A stretch of 64,000 bases of DNA from Phlegmacium glaucopus (taxonomy: Eukaryota; Basidiomycota; Agaricomycetes; Agaricales; Cortinariaceae). The notes below the pieces were generated by a model. The model was not told where the DNA came from. It searched no databases and was given only the letters and a program-made list of their open reading frames with translations. Numbering within the stretch: position 1 is the first letter of the stretch; every line of letters begins with the position of its first letter. The stretch spans positions 405,807 through 469,806 of the forward strand of contig MU130381.1 of the NCBI GenBank assembly GCA_015039465.1. Reading direction: 5' to 3'. Positions 43,963 to 55,886 of this stretch are shown here, in pieces. The position numbers were made by a program, and so were the translations under genes.

Positions 43963-45252
43963 ATGGCAGTAAGCCTTTGGGAATGTTCCCTTCTTTTCAT
44001 TAACCTTTCATCATATTTTTTATAGAACGACATTTCCCCTTTGACACAGGTTCACAAAGCCTATCAACGACTCACACACGCCGAACTTGTTCTCTTTCTC
44101 AAAATACGCAATCTACCAACTTCGGGCACTGACCCAGAATTAGCATCACGACTCTCAAATCACGACTTTCACACATATCATTTTTCAAACACCAGCCTTG
44201 ATCATTCTTCCCCTTCATCACTAACATTAACAACGAAACACCAGAAGCATCATCGACATACTACTCTTGATCTACCAATCGAAATCCTCGCTGATGTTTT
44301 GCACCATGTAGGCGATTGGGAGCTTGCTAGAGCGGTAGGTGTGCATACATTACTGCCCCAACCCTCAGAGTGGTCTCGTGCTTCTCGTACAGATCGTGCC
44401 GTTCTCCCAGGTTATTTGCCTCTGATACGAAAAACAAATCCTGGGGCCGAAAATCCTTTGACCAAGATTGGTGCAATAATTGCAATTCGATTTGGCTATG
44501 TAAACGTCCTCGAATACTTTCTTACACAACACCACAAAATGTTTCTCGAAGCTTTCGATAACGACCTTATCCCCATCAAAGCATCACGACATGGCCGATT
44601 GAATATTCTCTCCTGGTGGAAACATGCATTCGAACAACATCCTGATCTCGTGCCTCCTCCGAAACACAGTTCCATAGCAGAAGCCGTGGATCGAGCTTCG
44701 CGAAATGGACATGTCGCTTCATTGAATTGGTGGTTAAACTGGGGTCAACCGTTTGAATACACAGAAGCTGCTTTGGAATATGCCAGCGCAAAAAATCAGA
44801 TCCCGGTTCTCGAATGGTGGAAACAGCAACACAAACTCCATGGTCTTCCCCTCAAGATCGGGCGAGCAATGGACATGGCAAGCGCTGCTGGCCATGTAGA
44901 TATATTGGAATGGTGGGCGGGATCACAGCTTGATCCCAAGTATGATCGACACGCTTTGCAACATGCGAGTTGTCATGGGAAGGTCGAAGTTTTGCAGTGG
45001 TGGTTAGGAAGCGGGCTCCCTCTGATATTTGATCAAGAAGCCCTTACCGGTGCGACAAGGCATAACCGGCCCGAAGTATTAGAATGGTGGGACAAGTCTG
45101 GTCTACCGATTCAATATAGGATGTGCGATATTGAAGAGGCTCTGGAAGAATCAAACATCCCTGGAGATGAGGCAAGGAGGTGGTGGCAAAAAAAAGGTGT
45201 CGATTTCAATGCAAACGACAAGGAATGGATGAAGCTCCAGAGTTTGAACTGA
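43963..45252 (+). CDS. SAP domain plus ankyrin-like repeat protein
   Basis: A six-base first exon (43963-43968, ATG GCA) is joined across a 57-nt intron to 44026-45252, giving MANDISPLTQVHKAYQ at the start. Residues about 10-45 form a SAP-like helix-extension-helix (LTHAELVLFLKIRNLPTSGT followed by PELASRL), normally a DNA-binding motif. The rest is a series of about 33-residue repeats ending in the phrase V-x-LxWW: GRLNILSWW, GHVASLNWW, NQIPVLEWW, GHVDILEWW, GKVEVLQWW, RPEVLEWW. This tryptophan-rich ankyrin variant is seen in fungi, amoebae and large viruses. The role is unknown; DNA or chromatin association is an inference from SAP only. Confidence 0.7.
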
Positions 45253-45487
45253 TTAATACTTCTTCCCTTTTTCCCTTCCATTTATGTCTGCTTGGTATAG
45301 GTACTTTGATGTCGATGCATGTTTCATACCTACGCAATTTACGCCCCCTAATTCCATCCATCGATGTCATCATGGAATTTTACCAGATTAGCGCAATGAC
45401 GTTCACCATCCAAAATATATATTTAAATTTATACAAAATGCTTATCAAAAGAATAAATATCAACTAGCAGCCTCCTTGAACTAATAT

Positions 45488-46390
45488 CTAGATCCCGTCC
45501 CCTTCTCCTCGAAAGTAAGCCATTTCCCAGGCGTGTGGGGCGGATATTCCTGCCATGCTCACATTGGTTACAACCCCGTGGGAGAGGGGTTCGGCGCTCG
45601 TCGTCCACGATCGAAAGAGGGAGGCGTTTTGGTCTGGAGAGGCTGCTGTGGGAAGGGTGTATGTCAGCATCGTCGCCACCAGCGATCCTGGAGCGTAGAC
45701 GAGTGGGAAGGCGAAATGGATGAGGTTAGGCATGAGTTCCAGAGGAACTTTGTCAACCCAATCAGGAATAAGACGAGGACTCGGGCTGGAGGGAGATCCA
45801 TCGGTGTCATCATTGGGAATCCAAAGAGTTAGATGGGTGAGTTGCCTTAAAAAAGACAAACCTGCCATCGTAGACGATATGGGATTCCACCTTGGAGATG
45901 TGCCCGCAAAAGTGACTCGTTGGCAGCCCCAGCGCGGTAGCGAACTTGAGTACGGGCCACCCAAGACCTCGTAGAGTAGATGTAGAGAGTTGAAGTGGAA
46001 TCCAATCGATTCTGCGCCAGCGTAGATGGGATAAAGAATGTTGTAATCTGTACGATGAGTCGATTGATGGACGAGTGGTTCCCAACATTGTGTACTCCAC
46101 AGGCGATGGATAAGATGGGGATAATTGAGCGAGAGAGAGGAACCGATGTCTGCAAATTGTTTCTGTTGTTGAACTGTTCGAATAAATAAGCAAACATGTG
46201 CCTGCGTGCTGAGGACGACGGTATGTAGAAGATGTGGCATCACAACTCGACGTATGGCATGCGAGACTAACGTGAGAGAGCATGCTGTCTTGTAAATCTG
46301 TTGATGATGGTGATATGGTTTGGGGAAAGCTGCAAGTCGAATGATTTCAAGAGCCAGCTCGAGAGGAAGTCGTGACAAAGGAAAGTACAT
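45488..46390 (-). CDS. F-box-like protein, mushroom family
   Basis: One frame of 300 codons. The N-terminus LSRLPLELALEIIRLAAFPK is a typical basidiomycete F-box-like helix pair, followed by TACSLTLVSHAIRRVVMPHL and LLHTVVLSTQAHVCLFIRTV. The remainder (LTHLTLWIPN, LELMPNLIHFAFPLVYAPG) looks like weak leucine-rich sequence. F-box proteins usually link substrates to SCF ubiquitin ligases, but this mushroom family is greatly expanded and few members have been studied. Confidence 0.75.
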   Translation of the reverse strand: MYFPLSRLPLELALEIIRLAAFPKPYHHHQQIYKTACSLTLVSHAIRRVVMPHLLHTVVLSTQAHVCLFIRTVQQQKQFADIGSSLSLNYPHLIHRLWSTQCWEPLVHQSTHRTDYNILYPIYAGAESIGFHFNSLHLLYEVLGGPYSSSLPRWGCQRVTFAGTSPRWNPISSTMAGLSFLRQLTHLTLWIPNDDTDGSPSSPSPRLIPDWVDKVPLELMPNLIHFAFPLVYAPGSLVATMLTYTLPTAASPDQNASLFRSWTTSAEPLSHGVVTNVSMAGISAPHAWEMAYFRGEGDGI

Positions 46391-47358
46391 GATGGGAAAG
46401 AAAGATGATGGACAAGAAAGATGATGGCCAAAGAACCTGATCGTGTTCTTTTATATAGATTACAAGGGTTCTTCAAGCCACAACGCTGCCTCCTGTGGTA
46501 GGGTAATACAGATAATAGGCATAGACTTGTTGCCCTGGCCGAAATGCAAACCGTCAAAGAAGGTTTACCAATGAGAGTAAAAAGGGAGGACAATGGGGGC
46601 CACAGACGTGCGTGGAAATATCCCTTTGAAAATAAGCATTTAGTTATTGAGCAGTGGGAGCAACATCAAAGAAAAACTGACAACAATGATCGGGTAATAG
46701 TACAAGAAAGAGGTAATTCTTGTTATCCACTTTAAAGTTTATGGACTGCCCGGTGGCATTCATTCATATTGTTCCCAGTAGCCCGACGACATTCACATAA
46801 GGTCCGGTATACCCGTGAGCTTATGTCCTGAGAGCATGCTGCATTAACGAGAGCCAGAACTGGGGATATGACAGCGCCGCCAGACCGGCAGAAGCTGGTA
46901 ATTATGCCAGCAGTGACTAAAAGAACAAAAAGCAAACGTTCTTCTGTGTGCAATCCTGCAGGACTGCGGAGATATTCAATACCGGATCCAGCAGTTTATA
47001 CATAAGGCTGATTGAAAGGATATCGAACTTCGGCGCTGACACCATTTATGGATGGCTGTTTGTTTGTTTGAGGCCCGACGAAAGTCCTTGTTTACAACCT
47101 ACAGCTACTTAAAGGCCCGACGTTTAGGGTAGTGTCAAGGCTCGCAGCGCGAGTACACCCGCAAGCACCAAAGCGTACTTCGAAATGTCACTTTGCGTGG
47201 TCTTGTAAATAATTCTTTTATCTTGGGACAAGGGTCTCTCGTCCGAAGTGATCCGAGTATCCACATTGGAAATTGCAAAAGGCTATGTTCAAACTTCAGC
47301 GCTCAGCGCTTACGTTCGACGTCCAGACCTGCTGCTTTTACTTTCTCCAAATCTCCCT
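46391..47358. other. Intergenic, nearly 1 kb
   Basis: No gene is supported. A 73-codon minus-strand frame (46732-46953) with a hydrophobic start and several cysteines is present but lacks other support. The sequence GGCCCGACG recurs near 47071 and 47116. Confidence 0.4.
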
Positions 47359-48661
47359 ATGGTGTACCACTCGCCCTTTGACGATGATGATATAACGTAC
47401 AGCGATTCAGCGAAATATGGAATTCAAGTTCCAGAATCTTCAGAACGGTACGGCGCCTAAGCTCACCGGCGCAATCGCAAGTGATGTTGACTGATTGTCG
47501 GGTAGGGAGACGCCAGGACAATGGGTTTCTCCGTCTCCTACATTTAGCAGGAGGCCACCTACTGGGCCCTGTCAATACAACTGCGAAGATCGACGGCCTC
47601 ATTTTATCACAAAATACTGGTTGGCAAGCGATAGGCCTGTAGATCTTCCTGACGGTCATAAAACTTTGGCAAATCTTTTTGGGCGAAACTATGTGAGTCA
47701 GATGTATTGAAATTTGTTGCTTCTTATAAAAAAAAATTAAATACTCTATGTTTTGTCTTAGAGCGAGGCTTTTCTGGACCTAGGTCGTTTGTGTCAGCCA
47801 CGAGAGCCATCCGAGTCTCGACCTAATACACCCTCTCTAACATCCGATGACTCTCATTCCCATGATTCTCCCAGCATTAGTCCTTCTACCAACTTCACTA
47901 AAGACCTGTCGCTTTCACCAAAGCTGGTCAGTGGGGTTGCACAGCCTTCCTTTGAAAGTGACAAATGCTCCGAAGCTGCCTCAGCCTTGCCCTGTCACTC
48001 TATGGAAATCGATCCAATTAGTGAATCCTCTGAAAAGGATAACACAATTGCGTCGGTCCTTCAGTGTTCATCAGAAGCCTCTACGCCACGTTCTGAAGCC
48101 CCTCCAAGGTTACGACGTTCGTTTCAAAATTCAGAACTCAGGCGTGGCATGCAGAAGCTGGATACATCTACTACCCAGCCACTTTTGCTACAACCACTCT
48201 GCCTGGCACAGTCTGACACTGAAGATGATGTCATAGATTCCGCTCAAAAAATGGGTGACGATGCCTATTTGCCTGAACCTTTGCCTGAACCTTTGCCCGC
48301 CAGAAGTCCAGGGATTAGGAGTAGGGCGAAGAAAAGTTCTGGATCATTCGAATGTCAACAGTGTTCGCAACCTTTTACCCGACATTTCGATATGATACGA
48401 CATATGAAAAGCATTCATTCACCTCAAACGCAGGAAGCGATTAATGCTCTCACTTGCACGTGCTGTGGGGTATATTTGTCAAGGAAGGATGCCTTCAAGA
48501 GACATGTTGAAAGAATTCCTCGCTCTTGTATCCGGGGGGCCAAAGTCAAGAAAAAACCACTACCACCAAAACTTTCAGAGGAAACGTATGCGATTCGTAA
48601 GTTTGCGATGATGGAAGTATACACACACCAGTCCTCGCGTACATTAATGATAAACCTATGA
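47359..48661 (+). CDS. C2H2-type zinc-finger protein, probable transcription factor
   Basis: Exons are 47359-47447, 47506-47692 and 47762-48661, in phase. The start MVYHSPFDDDDITYSDSAKY was chosen because the frame is closed upstream. A long Ser/Pro-rich region (SLTSDDSHSHDSPSISPSTN) is followed by a basic stretch and two zinc fingers: FECQQCSQPFTRHFDMIRHM with KSIH, and LTCTCCGVYLSRKDAFKRHV with a later Cys, so the second is C2HC-like. A tandem PEPLPEPLPA precedes the fingers. A nuclear DNA-binding role is inferred from the finger pair. The target genes are unknown. Confidence 0.75.
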
Positions 48662-49466
48662 TCTCAATATCCGCACCATTCAAACGATACTATGCTTTTG
48701 TTATGTTGTAGGGATTGATATCCCCTCATGTACTGTTGATAGTTGTACTATATATGCTTACGGTGCCAGGCTCCTGACGCTGCAGCTTTGACGATCAAGG
48801 CTGGGACAGTGATGAATTGTCCAACCTCTAAGCTTGATTTGCTAACGGTCCTAGCCTCGCCAGCCAGTCGTCACATGATCAGTGAAGAACGACGTTCACC
48901 GATATAACGCCTGGTACCTGTTACGGTTACCATACTGGAAGCCCTCCACTATCAAAAAATTCGGACTCCGAAACAATGCCGGTCCCTGAGCTGCCATTTC
49001 TCGTCGCATGTGACTCCCCTTTGCCTCTAATATAGTGAAGAATAATATATGATTTATTCATTATATCCCAGCAATGGAAGAACATACTCAGGAAGAGTCA
49101 GAGATATCTGTTAACACAACAGCTATACCAGAAACACCAGAAACACCAACCCAAAACCCCCTAGAAGTTGGGTATAATGACATACATACACCCGCTTTTC
49201 AGCCTTGCTATCCCATCCCATTCATAGTACCAATGACTCCAGCATTCTCGCACAGAAGAAGAGCAAGCGCGAGCATGTAAGATTTAAAATTATCAATTCC
49301 AAATGTTTGTTGATCGCTTGATGCGTAGCTCACATGTAAAGCCGTCCACCGGCAACCTTTCGGAGAATGAAAAATTTGATAGTGGAGGGCTTCCAGTATC
49401 GCAACCGTAACAGGTGTAAGGCTATAACGGTCCAGTAGTAAAGTTATACATATCACGTGATAAGCC
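48662..49466. other. Intergenic upstream of HRD3
   Basis: It contains the inverted repeat 48899-49431 and a 68-codon plus-strand frame (49074-49280, MEEHTQEESEISVNTTAIPE) in its loop. There is a CACGTG palindrome, TATCACGTGATA, at 49451-49462. Confidence 0.45.
48899..49431. repeat. Inverted repeat with about 85-bp arms upstream of HRD3
   Basis: The arms are 48899-48983 and 49349-49431. The core ATACTGGAAGCCCTCCACTA with its extension CCTGTTACGGTT is nearly identical in the two arms; the outer parts are about 75% alike. The loop is about 365 bp. It could be a MITE or a palindromic regulatory duplication. Confidence 0.7.
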
Positions 49467-49474
49467 TGACGTGG
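49467..49474 (+). promoter_or_regulatory. UPRE-like site TGACGTGG ahead of HRD3
   Basis: TGACGTGG matches the unfolded-protein-response element bound by XBP1/ATF6 and, in fungi, Hac1/Cib1-type factors. It lies 125 bp upstream of the HRD3 start codon, and HRD3/SEL1L genes are known UPR targets. Confidence 0.5.
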
Positions 49475-49598
49475 ATGTCGCGTAGTGATTGTCCGCCAGG
49501 CTATAAGGTGCAATTTGACCAGCTACTACGCTTTTCTTTCAACGTCCAGCTTAAATTTGACTCATGCGTCTACACTGAACCGCTGACCATTTCAGAAA

Positions 49599-52500
49599 AT
49601 GGAACCCACAAACAAGCTCTGCGCACGGAAGGCCACCTGGCTAGCCTTCGGCCTCATTGCCCTTGCAGCAATCTCCTCGGCCCACATTTCAGAATCCCAT
49701 GATTCTATCTCTTCATCCTCATTTGTAAGTAAATATAGTGGTCTGATGTTGGACGATCGTGACTGACCAGAAATTTCTCATTCACTACAGACCATTCCAG
49801 ACGCGACCAGTTCCAGTTCTGTACCAACAGTGTCTGAGAACGCAATAGTAATTTCAAAGTCGCCATCTGTTAGTCAATTAAATCACAAGTTTCAGGTACC
49901 CACGTACTCATGATTTGGGATAGGAAACACCTCTGTCACAGCAAGAGCTAGACCAAGCAGCTGAAGGTATTGTTAGCGAACTCCTTATGCAGTCAATTTC
50001 TGACGCCCGAACTCCTGCTTCAGCCACTAGGGCATACAAGCAAGCCATCTCAACTTTGACAGCTCTACGAGCGCATCCGTCTCAGCACACATTTGATGCA
50101 GCTCTTGCCACCAGTAACGGAAACTCGAAATCAATATTTTCGTCTTTTCTACCAAACCTGCAAGGGCAAGGGCCAATAGGAAGCGCATTCCGAATAATTC
50201 TCAAAATACACCAATATACCTTCAACCGTGTCGGAAATACTTTCAGCAAAGATGGACTTGGATTGGGGTCTAAAAAAAAGGATGAAGAACTCAGAGGAAA
50301 GGCAATTAAAGTGGTAGATTTGCTCCAGCATTCGGCTGAGCTAGGTAACATGGACGCACTATACACCCTTGCTCAGGTCTCCTTGGTGAGAGTTTACAGT
50401 TGTCATTTGAATAATATAATAATCAACTTCCGGACAGTTTCCTCCTACCCAACACTTCACGATGGATCCCCAACTGGCATACCAATCACTTTCAACCCAC
50501 GCCTCACAGACCGGAAATGCAACATCCCAAGCTTATTTAGCATTCTTTCATGCTACGGGTTATAAAGGAATTGTACCAGTTGATCAGGGAAAGGCCCAAC
50601 TATATTCTACATTTGCTTCAAATGGCGGCGACAAAGGGGCGCAAATGGCGCTAGGCTATCGTTACTGGAGTGGGATCGGTACCTCGGAAAATTGCGAACG
50701 TGCCTTATCATGGTACGGATCTGCTGCTGAGCAAGGTAAGCTTGCTAATTGATGCTCGTCTCTGATTAGTTGACTCCATTTCAATTGAGCCGTGGCGAAG
50801 TTTCTTTCTGGCCCACCAGGCGGGCGTACCTTACCTCAAACTCCAACCCGGCTTTCAGATCTTGCCGGTGGTATCTATGGCCCAGGCGCAAGTGTGGCTT
50901 CAACCGGACTAAATTTACAGAGAGCGTCCATCAAAGCTGGTATTGCTCGTGCTGCAGGAGAAACCTGGGAAGATGTCCTTGAATATTACCTTGTATGTTT
51001 TTATCAATGTCCCCACAAGAACTTTTCTGTCAAGGGCTCACTACTTTCGGAGCAGTTCAATGCTGACCGCGGTGAAATCGATTTTGCCTATCGTCTCGGG
51101 AAAATCTTTTATCAAGGCAGTATATATGCCGCTGCTGGCGGTATAGCATCTGGAAGCGAAGGTGTCGGCGCTATTCCCCGGAACTACAAGCTAGCACGTA
51201 AATATTTCACCCTTATCGCACGACAAGTATGGCCGCACGACCCTCCAAACGTTATGCAGGTAAAAGACGAACAAAAGCCAGTGGGGCATGCAGCGGCAAG
51301 TGCCGCATATCTGGGGCGAATGTTCCTTCGAGGCGAGGGCGTAAAAGCTGATCCTGTAATGGCAAAAGCTTGGTTTGAACGAGGAGCTGAACATGGAGAT
51401 CGCGAATGCTTGAATGGTCTGGGCATAATATACAGGGATGGATTGATCCCTGGTGTCAAGCCAGATCTGAAGTCGGCAATGACTAATTTTAACGCTGCAG
51501 CTGGACAAGAACTTGCGGAAGCTCAGGTCAACATTGGGAAATATCATTTCGGTGAGTGACTATAATCCTTTTATTTTACATCTCCATAAACTATAAATTA
51601 TTCTTTTTCAGATCGTGGAGAGCTTGGGCTTGCAACGACGTATTTCGAGACTGCCGTTCGCCATGGTTCACCTTTCGAAGCATACTATTACTTAGGGGAA
51701 ATCCATTCAGCCCAGGCTTCTAACCCCGCCATGCCGCCGCATTTCGTCTCTAGTGCTTGTTCGATGGCTGTCTCCTTCTACAAAATCGTGGCCGAACGAG
51801 GTGTTTGGGATGATGACCTTTTGCGAGATGCCGAAATTGCATGGATGGCAGGAACCGACCAAGAAAAAGAGATCGCTATGTTGAAATGGTGGATCGCCGC
51901 AGAACGAGGATATGAAATTGCCCAGAACAACCTTGCATATGTTCTAGACCAAGGTATGTTGATTTGAAGATCTGTATCTACCTACTCAAAATTCAATACT
52001 TTAACAGATAAAAGTATACTACGGCTGACACGATTTTCGCCGATGACGCCAGACAATGACCTTGCTCGGTTAGCTCTCACTCAGTGGACTCGTGCCGCCA
52101 CTCAGCGCAACGTTGATGCCCTCGTCAAAGTAGGAGACTACTACTATCATGGACTGGGGGTTTCAGACGAACCGGAAAAATCCCGACTTGAAAAGGCAGC
52201 TAGGTATTATCAATCGGCGTCAGACACGCAGATGAGCGCTCTAGCAATGTGGAATCTTGGCTGGATGTACGAGAATGGAATTGGAGTGGCTCAGGTATTC
52301 TTTCTCTGCCATTTCAGATTTTACGGTGGGCTGAAGATAGCTTTACTGTCAGGATTTCCATCTTGCAAAAAGACATTACGATCTAGCCCTGGAAACGAAT
52401 TCGGAAGCGTATCTACCTGTAGTTTTATCACTTGCAAAGCTCTATGCACGTAGCATATGGCATACTTTAATGGGAGGGAAAGGTGGACTCAACATCTGGA

Positions 52501-53137
52501 CCTCGGAGGAGGATGAAACGGGTATGTTCGTTGGTCAACGACACAGATAGCTTTATTGATGTTTGAACTTTAGGCCAAGCTGACTCAGGCACCCAAAAAA
52601 TAGGAAGGCTACTAGAGAACGGACAAAAGCCTGAAAGTGTTGATGAAGGTGCTCCAGTGGAACACCACGAAGAGGAGGACGGCCCTTGGTACTTTGGAAA
52701 AGCTAAAGAGGAATTTTACAAACGCCGAACGCAAGGTGGCAATGTTCGAAGAGGAGAAGAAGAAGATCCTATCCAGGTTTGTGTATTTTAAAGCAATTTT
52801 TGAACTTATCTTGAACTTTTTTCAGTGGGCTAGAGAGAGACGTGAGGCTGAACGAGAGAGTGATTTTGGCCCTGAAGATTACTTTGAAGGTGCTATGCGA
52901 GGAGGTAATCGTGAAGATGTGCAAATTGATGACTTTGGAGAGACGATGTTGCTGGTAGTGCTGTGCCTTGTGATCTCGATTCTTCTCTACATCCGGACAC
53001 GGATTGTTGAGAGAATGCGGAGAGAACAGCGTAATCAAGGTCAGGGGGATGACCAGCAAGCACCAAATGGAAACAGGGGAGGCGTTTTTCCTCCGGCAGG
53101 CGATCCAGCTCGTCAAGACTGGGCCATCCTGCGATAA
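49599..53137 (+). CDS. HRD3: HRD3/SEL1L-type ERAD component with Sel1 repeats
   Basis: A multi-exon gene (first exon 49599-49724). The start MEPTNKLCARKATWLAFGLI runs into a hydrophobic signal peptide (LAFGLIALAAISSA). A long luminal domain of Sel1-like repeats follows: AYLAFFHATGYKGIVPVDQG, AQMALGYRYWSGIGTSENCE, AYLGRMFLRGEGVKADPVMA, LNGLGIIYRDGLIPGVKPDL, VGDYYYHGLGVSDEPEKSRL and AMWNLGWMYENGIGVAQ. A single C-terminal membrane span (TMLLVVLCLVISILLYI) and a short basic cytosolic tail end the protein. This is exactly the HRD3/SEL1L layout: it binds misfolded glycoproteins and stabilises the HRD1 ubiquitin ligase in the ER membrane. A UPRE-like site lies upstream. Confidence 0.92.
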
Positions 53138-53330
53138 TAATTTAGCCGAGGTATTTGTACATATTTGTTGTAGACATCATGTCTCGTGGAAATGAATAAA
53201 TATTCAAACTGAAAACTGGAATTTATCGGTCACTTTGGTTGGAAGTGCTAGACTGCTTAATTCAAACCACTACCCTCTCTTGCTCAAGCTTAACTTATTC
53301 TGTACATATACCTCAACCCGTCTTGCAACT

Positions 53331-54244
53331 ATGCCCTTTGATTTTGGTTCATTGGAACCTCACATCCATCAAATTCTTTCCGCACCAGGAACGGATTTGT
53401 CGACAATCAGCGCGAAGCGCGTTAGACGACAATTGGTCGAGCTGGACCTTTCATTAACAACAGACTTTATGAAAGAGAATAGGGAAGAAGTGGATGCCGT
53501 CATTGCGAGCGTATTCGAGAAGGTGAGCGGTGCCCAGGGAACAGGGGATAACCCCGGGGCGGCATATGCCGCAGAGGAGAAATCACAACGAACGGAGCAG
53601 GAAAGTGATTTCCCTGACGAGGATGCTGCAGAGGAGGGACCACCTCCACCAAAGAAAATAAAAAAAGCAGGCAAGAATGGACGAGGTCTCAGCGATGCAG
53701 AACTGGCTCGTAAACTCTCCAGCGAGATTAACAGTCGCTCCACAAGGACCGGAGGCAAAGGTCGTGGTGCTTCCGCTGCAGGGAAGAAGGGTTCACGGAC
53801 AAAAAAGAGTGCCGCCATCGTAGACTCCGACGACGATAGCGACGGGATCGGAAAAAGAAAGAAATCTGGTGGTACGGCAAAAGGCGGATTTGCAAAAGAA
53901 TTTGCTCTGAGGTAAGTTACGCACCGCAGATCTTGGTTTTTTCTTATCAAGTATTCACATTGCTTCTATTAGCCAACCACTAGCGGCCGTTCTCCAAATT
54001 GACCAACTTTCGCGACCTCAAGTGGTTAAACAACTCTGGGTCTACATCAAAGGAAACGAGTTACAAAACCCCGAAAATAGACGGGAGATCCTGTGTGACG
54101 CCGGACTTCGGGCAGTCTTCGGGGTTGACAAGATCGACATGTTCAAAATGAACAAAGTTCTGGGACAGTAAGCCATCCATACCCACTTTAAATATCATCA
54201 TATTGAATGATTATTCCAGGCATTTACACGAAGCCAATAGTTAA
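53331..54244 (+). CDS. DEK_C plus SWIB/MDM2 domain protein (UAF30-like)
   Basis: Exons are 53331-53911, 53973-54167 and 54220-54244. An N-terminal DEK_C-type region (HIHQILSAPGTDLSTISAKR, then VRRQLVELDLSL) is followed by an acidic then strongly basic linker (KKGSRTKKSAAIVDSDDDSD). The SWIB domain follows across the intron: QPLAAVLQIDQLSRPQVVKQ, LWVYIKGNELQNPENRREIL and VFGVDKIDMFKMNKVLGQ. Yeast UAF30 and related SWIB proteins work in RNA polymerase I or chromatin-remodelling complexes; the same role in the nucleus is likely here but unproven. The final exon encodes only eight residues. Confidence 0.88.
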
Positions 54245-54783
54245 ATTTCATTGTTTGTGGCACACTACAAAGTGACCTATGTACATCTTTATTCTATCCA
54301 CTAACGTTCGAAATTCTGCATATCTGGCTCCACTTTGTCTTTTGTTATCGCGCTAGTTGATTTCTCGTCATTGTAACCATTTCAATTTCACATTCATTTC
54401 CTCTGTATTCTGTTGGCAATGGTTGGCATTCATATAAAGGTCAAACACTGCCATTGTCCTTTGACTCCTGTCTCTAGACAGCTAGGGGTCAGAAAGTTTG
54501 ATCCTCGACTAGACGTTGGACTCCGTTATAATCTTTTGACCGAGCTAAAATCTGACTGCCGGCCGCAACCGAAACGCGCAAGCCAGCCGTGCATGCTAGC
54601 ATGATAGGGTCAAGACATTTGGTCGAAGTTATGCCAACTGTAGTTTCTGTGGTAATGAAAAGGCGCAGATCGTGATGGGGAATGCTTGTGAGATTCTCTT
54701 CAAAGCAGTATTTCATTTTATTTTCATAAGGATCACCTGCCAAGCACATAGCAGTGTTAAGAGGACGAAGCCGCCGCATATAT
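54245..54783. other. Intergenic between convergent genes
   Basis: Holds the 3' flanks of the SWIB and PTAR1-like genes. A minus-strand frame (54489-54779) has no recognisable motif. Confidence 0.45.
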
Positions 54784-55886
54784 CTACGCGTGCCAAGCGA
54801 CCAGCTGTTGTCTAAAATAATTGGATGTAGATGGGACTGATGCCTCTATCGATTGGAGGATCCTCATGCGCTCCGTAGGGTCCGAGTTCGCTAGCGAAAC
54901 CCGCAGGTACATCCATAGCGATTCGTGGGATGGGAAAACGGTAACAAGGGAAATCGAGTGATGGGCAAGTGTTAACGAATTTTGTGTGCCGTCAAAGACG
55001 TCCCTAAATTGTTCAGAGAGCGCCAAATAATCAACGAGTTTCTGAGTTTGGCATAGCTGGTGCATAGCCGAATAATCAGAGACGTGTTGATCTACCCAGG
55101 TACGCAAACGTGCGACTTCCTGCACAATAACTGCCAAAAAATCCGGGAACTTGTCATTCGAAGAGTATATCGAAGCATAGCAGATATTAATCATGAAGTT
55201 CCACTGGGTCCATGCGTGATAATTTCGTGGATAAGCCTCGCAGGCCCGTTGAATGATGCTTAATTCGTGCCGGATGGTAGATGGAGTCAGCTTAGGAAAC
55301 CTTTCCGCCTCTTCAGAGTTCGCCCAATACTGCAGATCAGGCAATAAGACATTAGGTCCCATTACACCGTGTATGTTTCTAAGGCACCATCTCCGATGAT
55401 CCCAGATAATGGACTGTTTTCCGACATCAAGAGAGCCACGCGCTAAGAGCTCCGTGAAAACGAGCTCTTTGTTGGGATCTATGTGCCCATTTTGCATGAG
55501 ACGTTTGCGGGTATTAAGCGCTGTTTGATGAGCTGGATTTAGAAGAATGATAACACAGGACACCGCCGTGGTTTCAAGAATATTTGTAGTGTGTAGAGAT
55601 ATCCCAATCGCGGTTAAGTAGAGACCAACCAATATCTTCTTGGGTATGCCTAAATTTCCCTCAACGAGAATAAACGGAAACTCTGGATGTGGTTTCACAG
55701 CGCCAGATGGTAGCTCGATTGATTCCCAATCAGAGAGATCCCCTGGAAGTATTTCGAAAGATGTCCTAGGATGTGGGTTGACTCCGGGTGGATAAAGTGC
55801 CAAATATTGTCGGACACGTACAGTGGCCCTTGAAATAGCTCAGATACTTTCAAAACAAGTTCTCTGGGTGTTAAAGAGCTAGGCAT
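54784..55886 (-). CDS. PTAR1-like protein with prenyltransferase alpha-subunit repeats
   Basis: The main frame (54784-55803) shows the repeat hallmarks of protein prenyltransferase alpha subunits: NPAHQTALNTRKRL, KQSIIWDHRRWCLRNIHG, RACEAYPRNYHAWTQWNFMI and DYSAMHQLC. The spread of the repeats and the length fit PTAR1, a poorly understood relative proposed to pair with a Rab geranylgeranyltransferase-like beta subunit. The N-terminus is unclear: MPSSLTPRELVLKVSELFQG from ATG 55886 is in another frame from RQYLALYPPGVNPHPRTSFE, with the switch near 55810-55840, so an unplaced intron or a one-base break exists. Confidence 0.75.

Noticed and set aside
46732..46953. Small cysteine-containing minus-strand frame as a secreted effector or hydrophobin
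   Set aside because: The cysteine spacing does not fit hydrophobins and nothing else supports expression.
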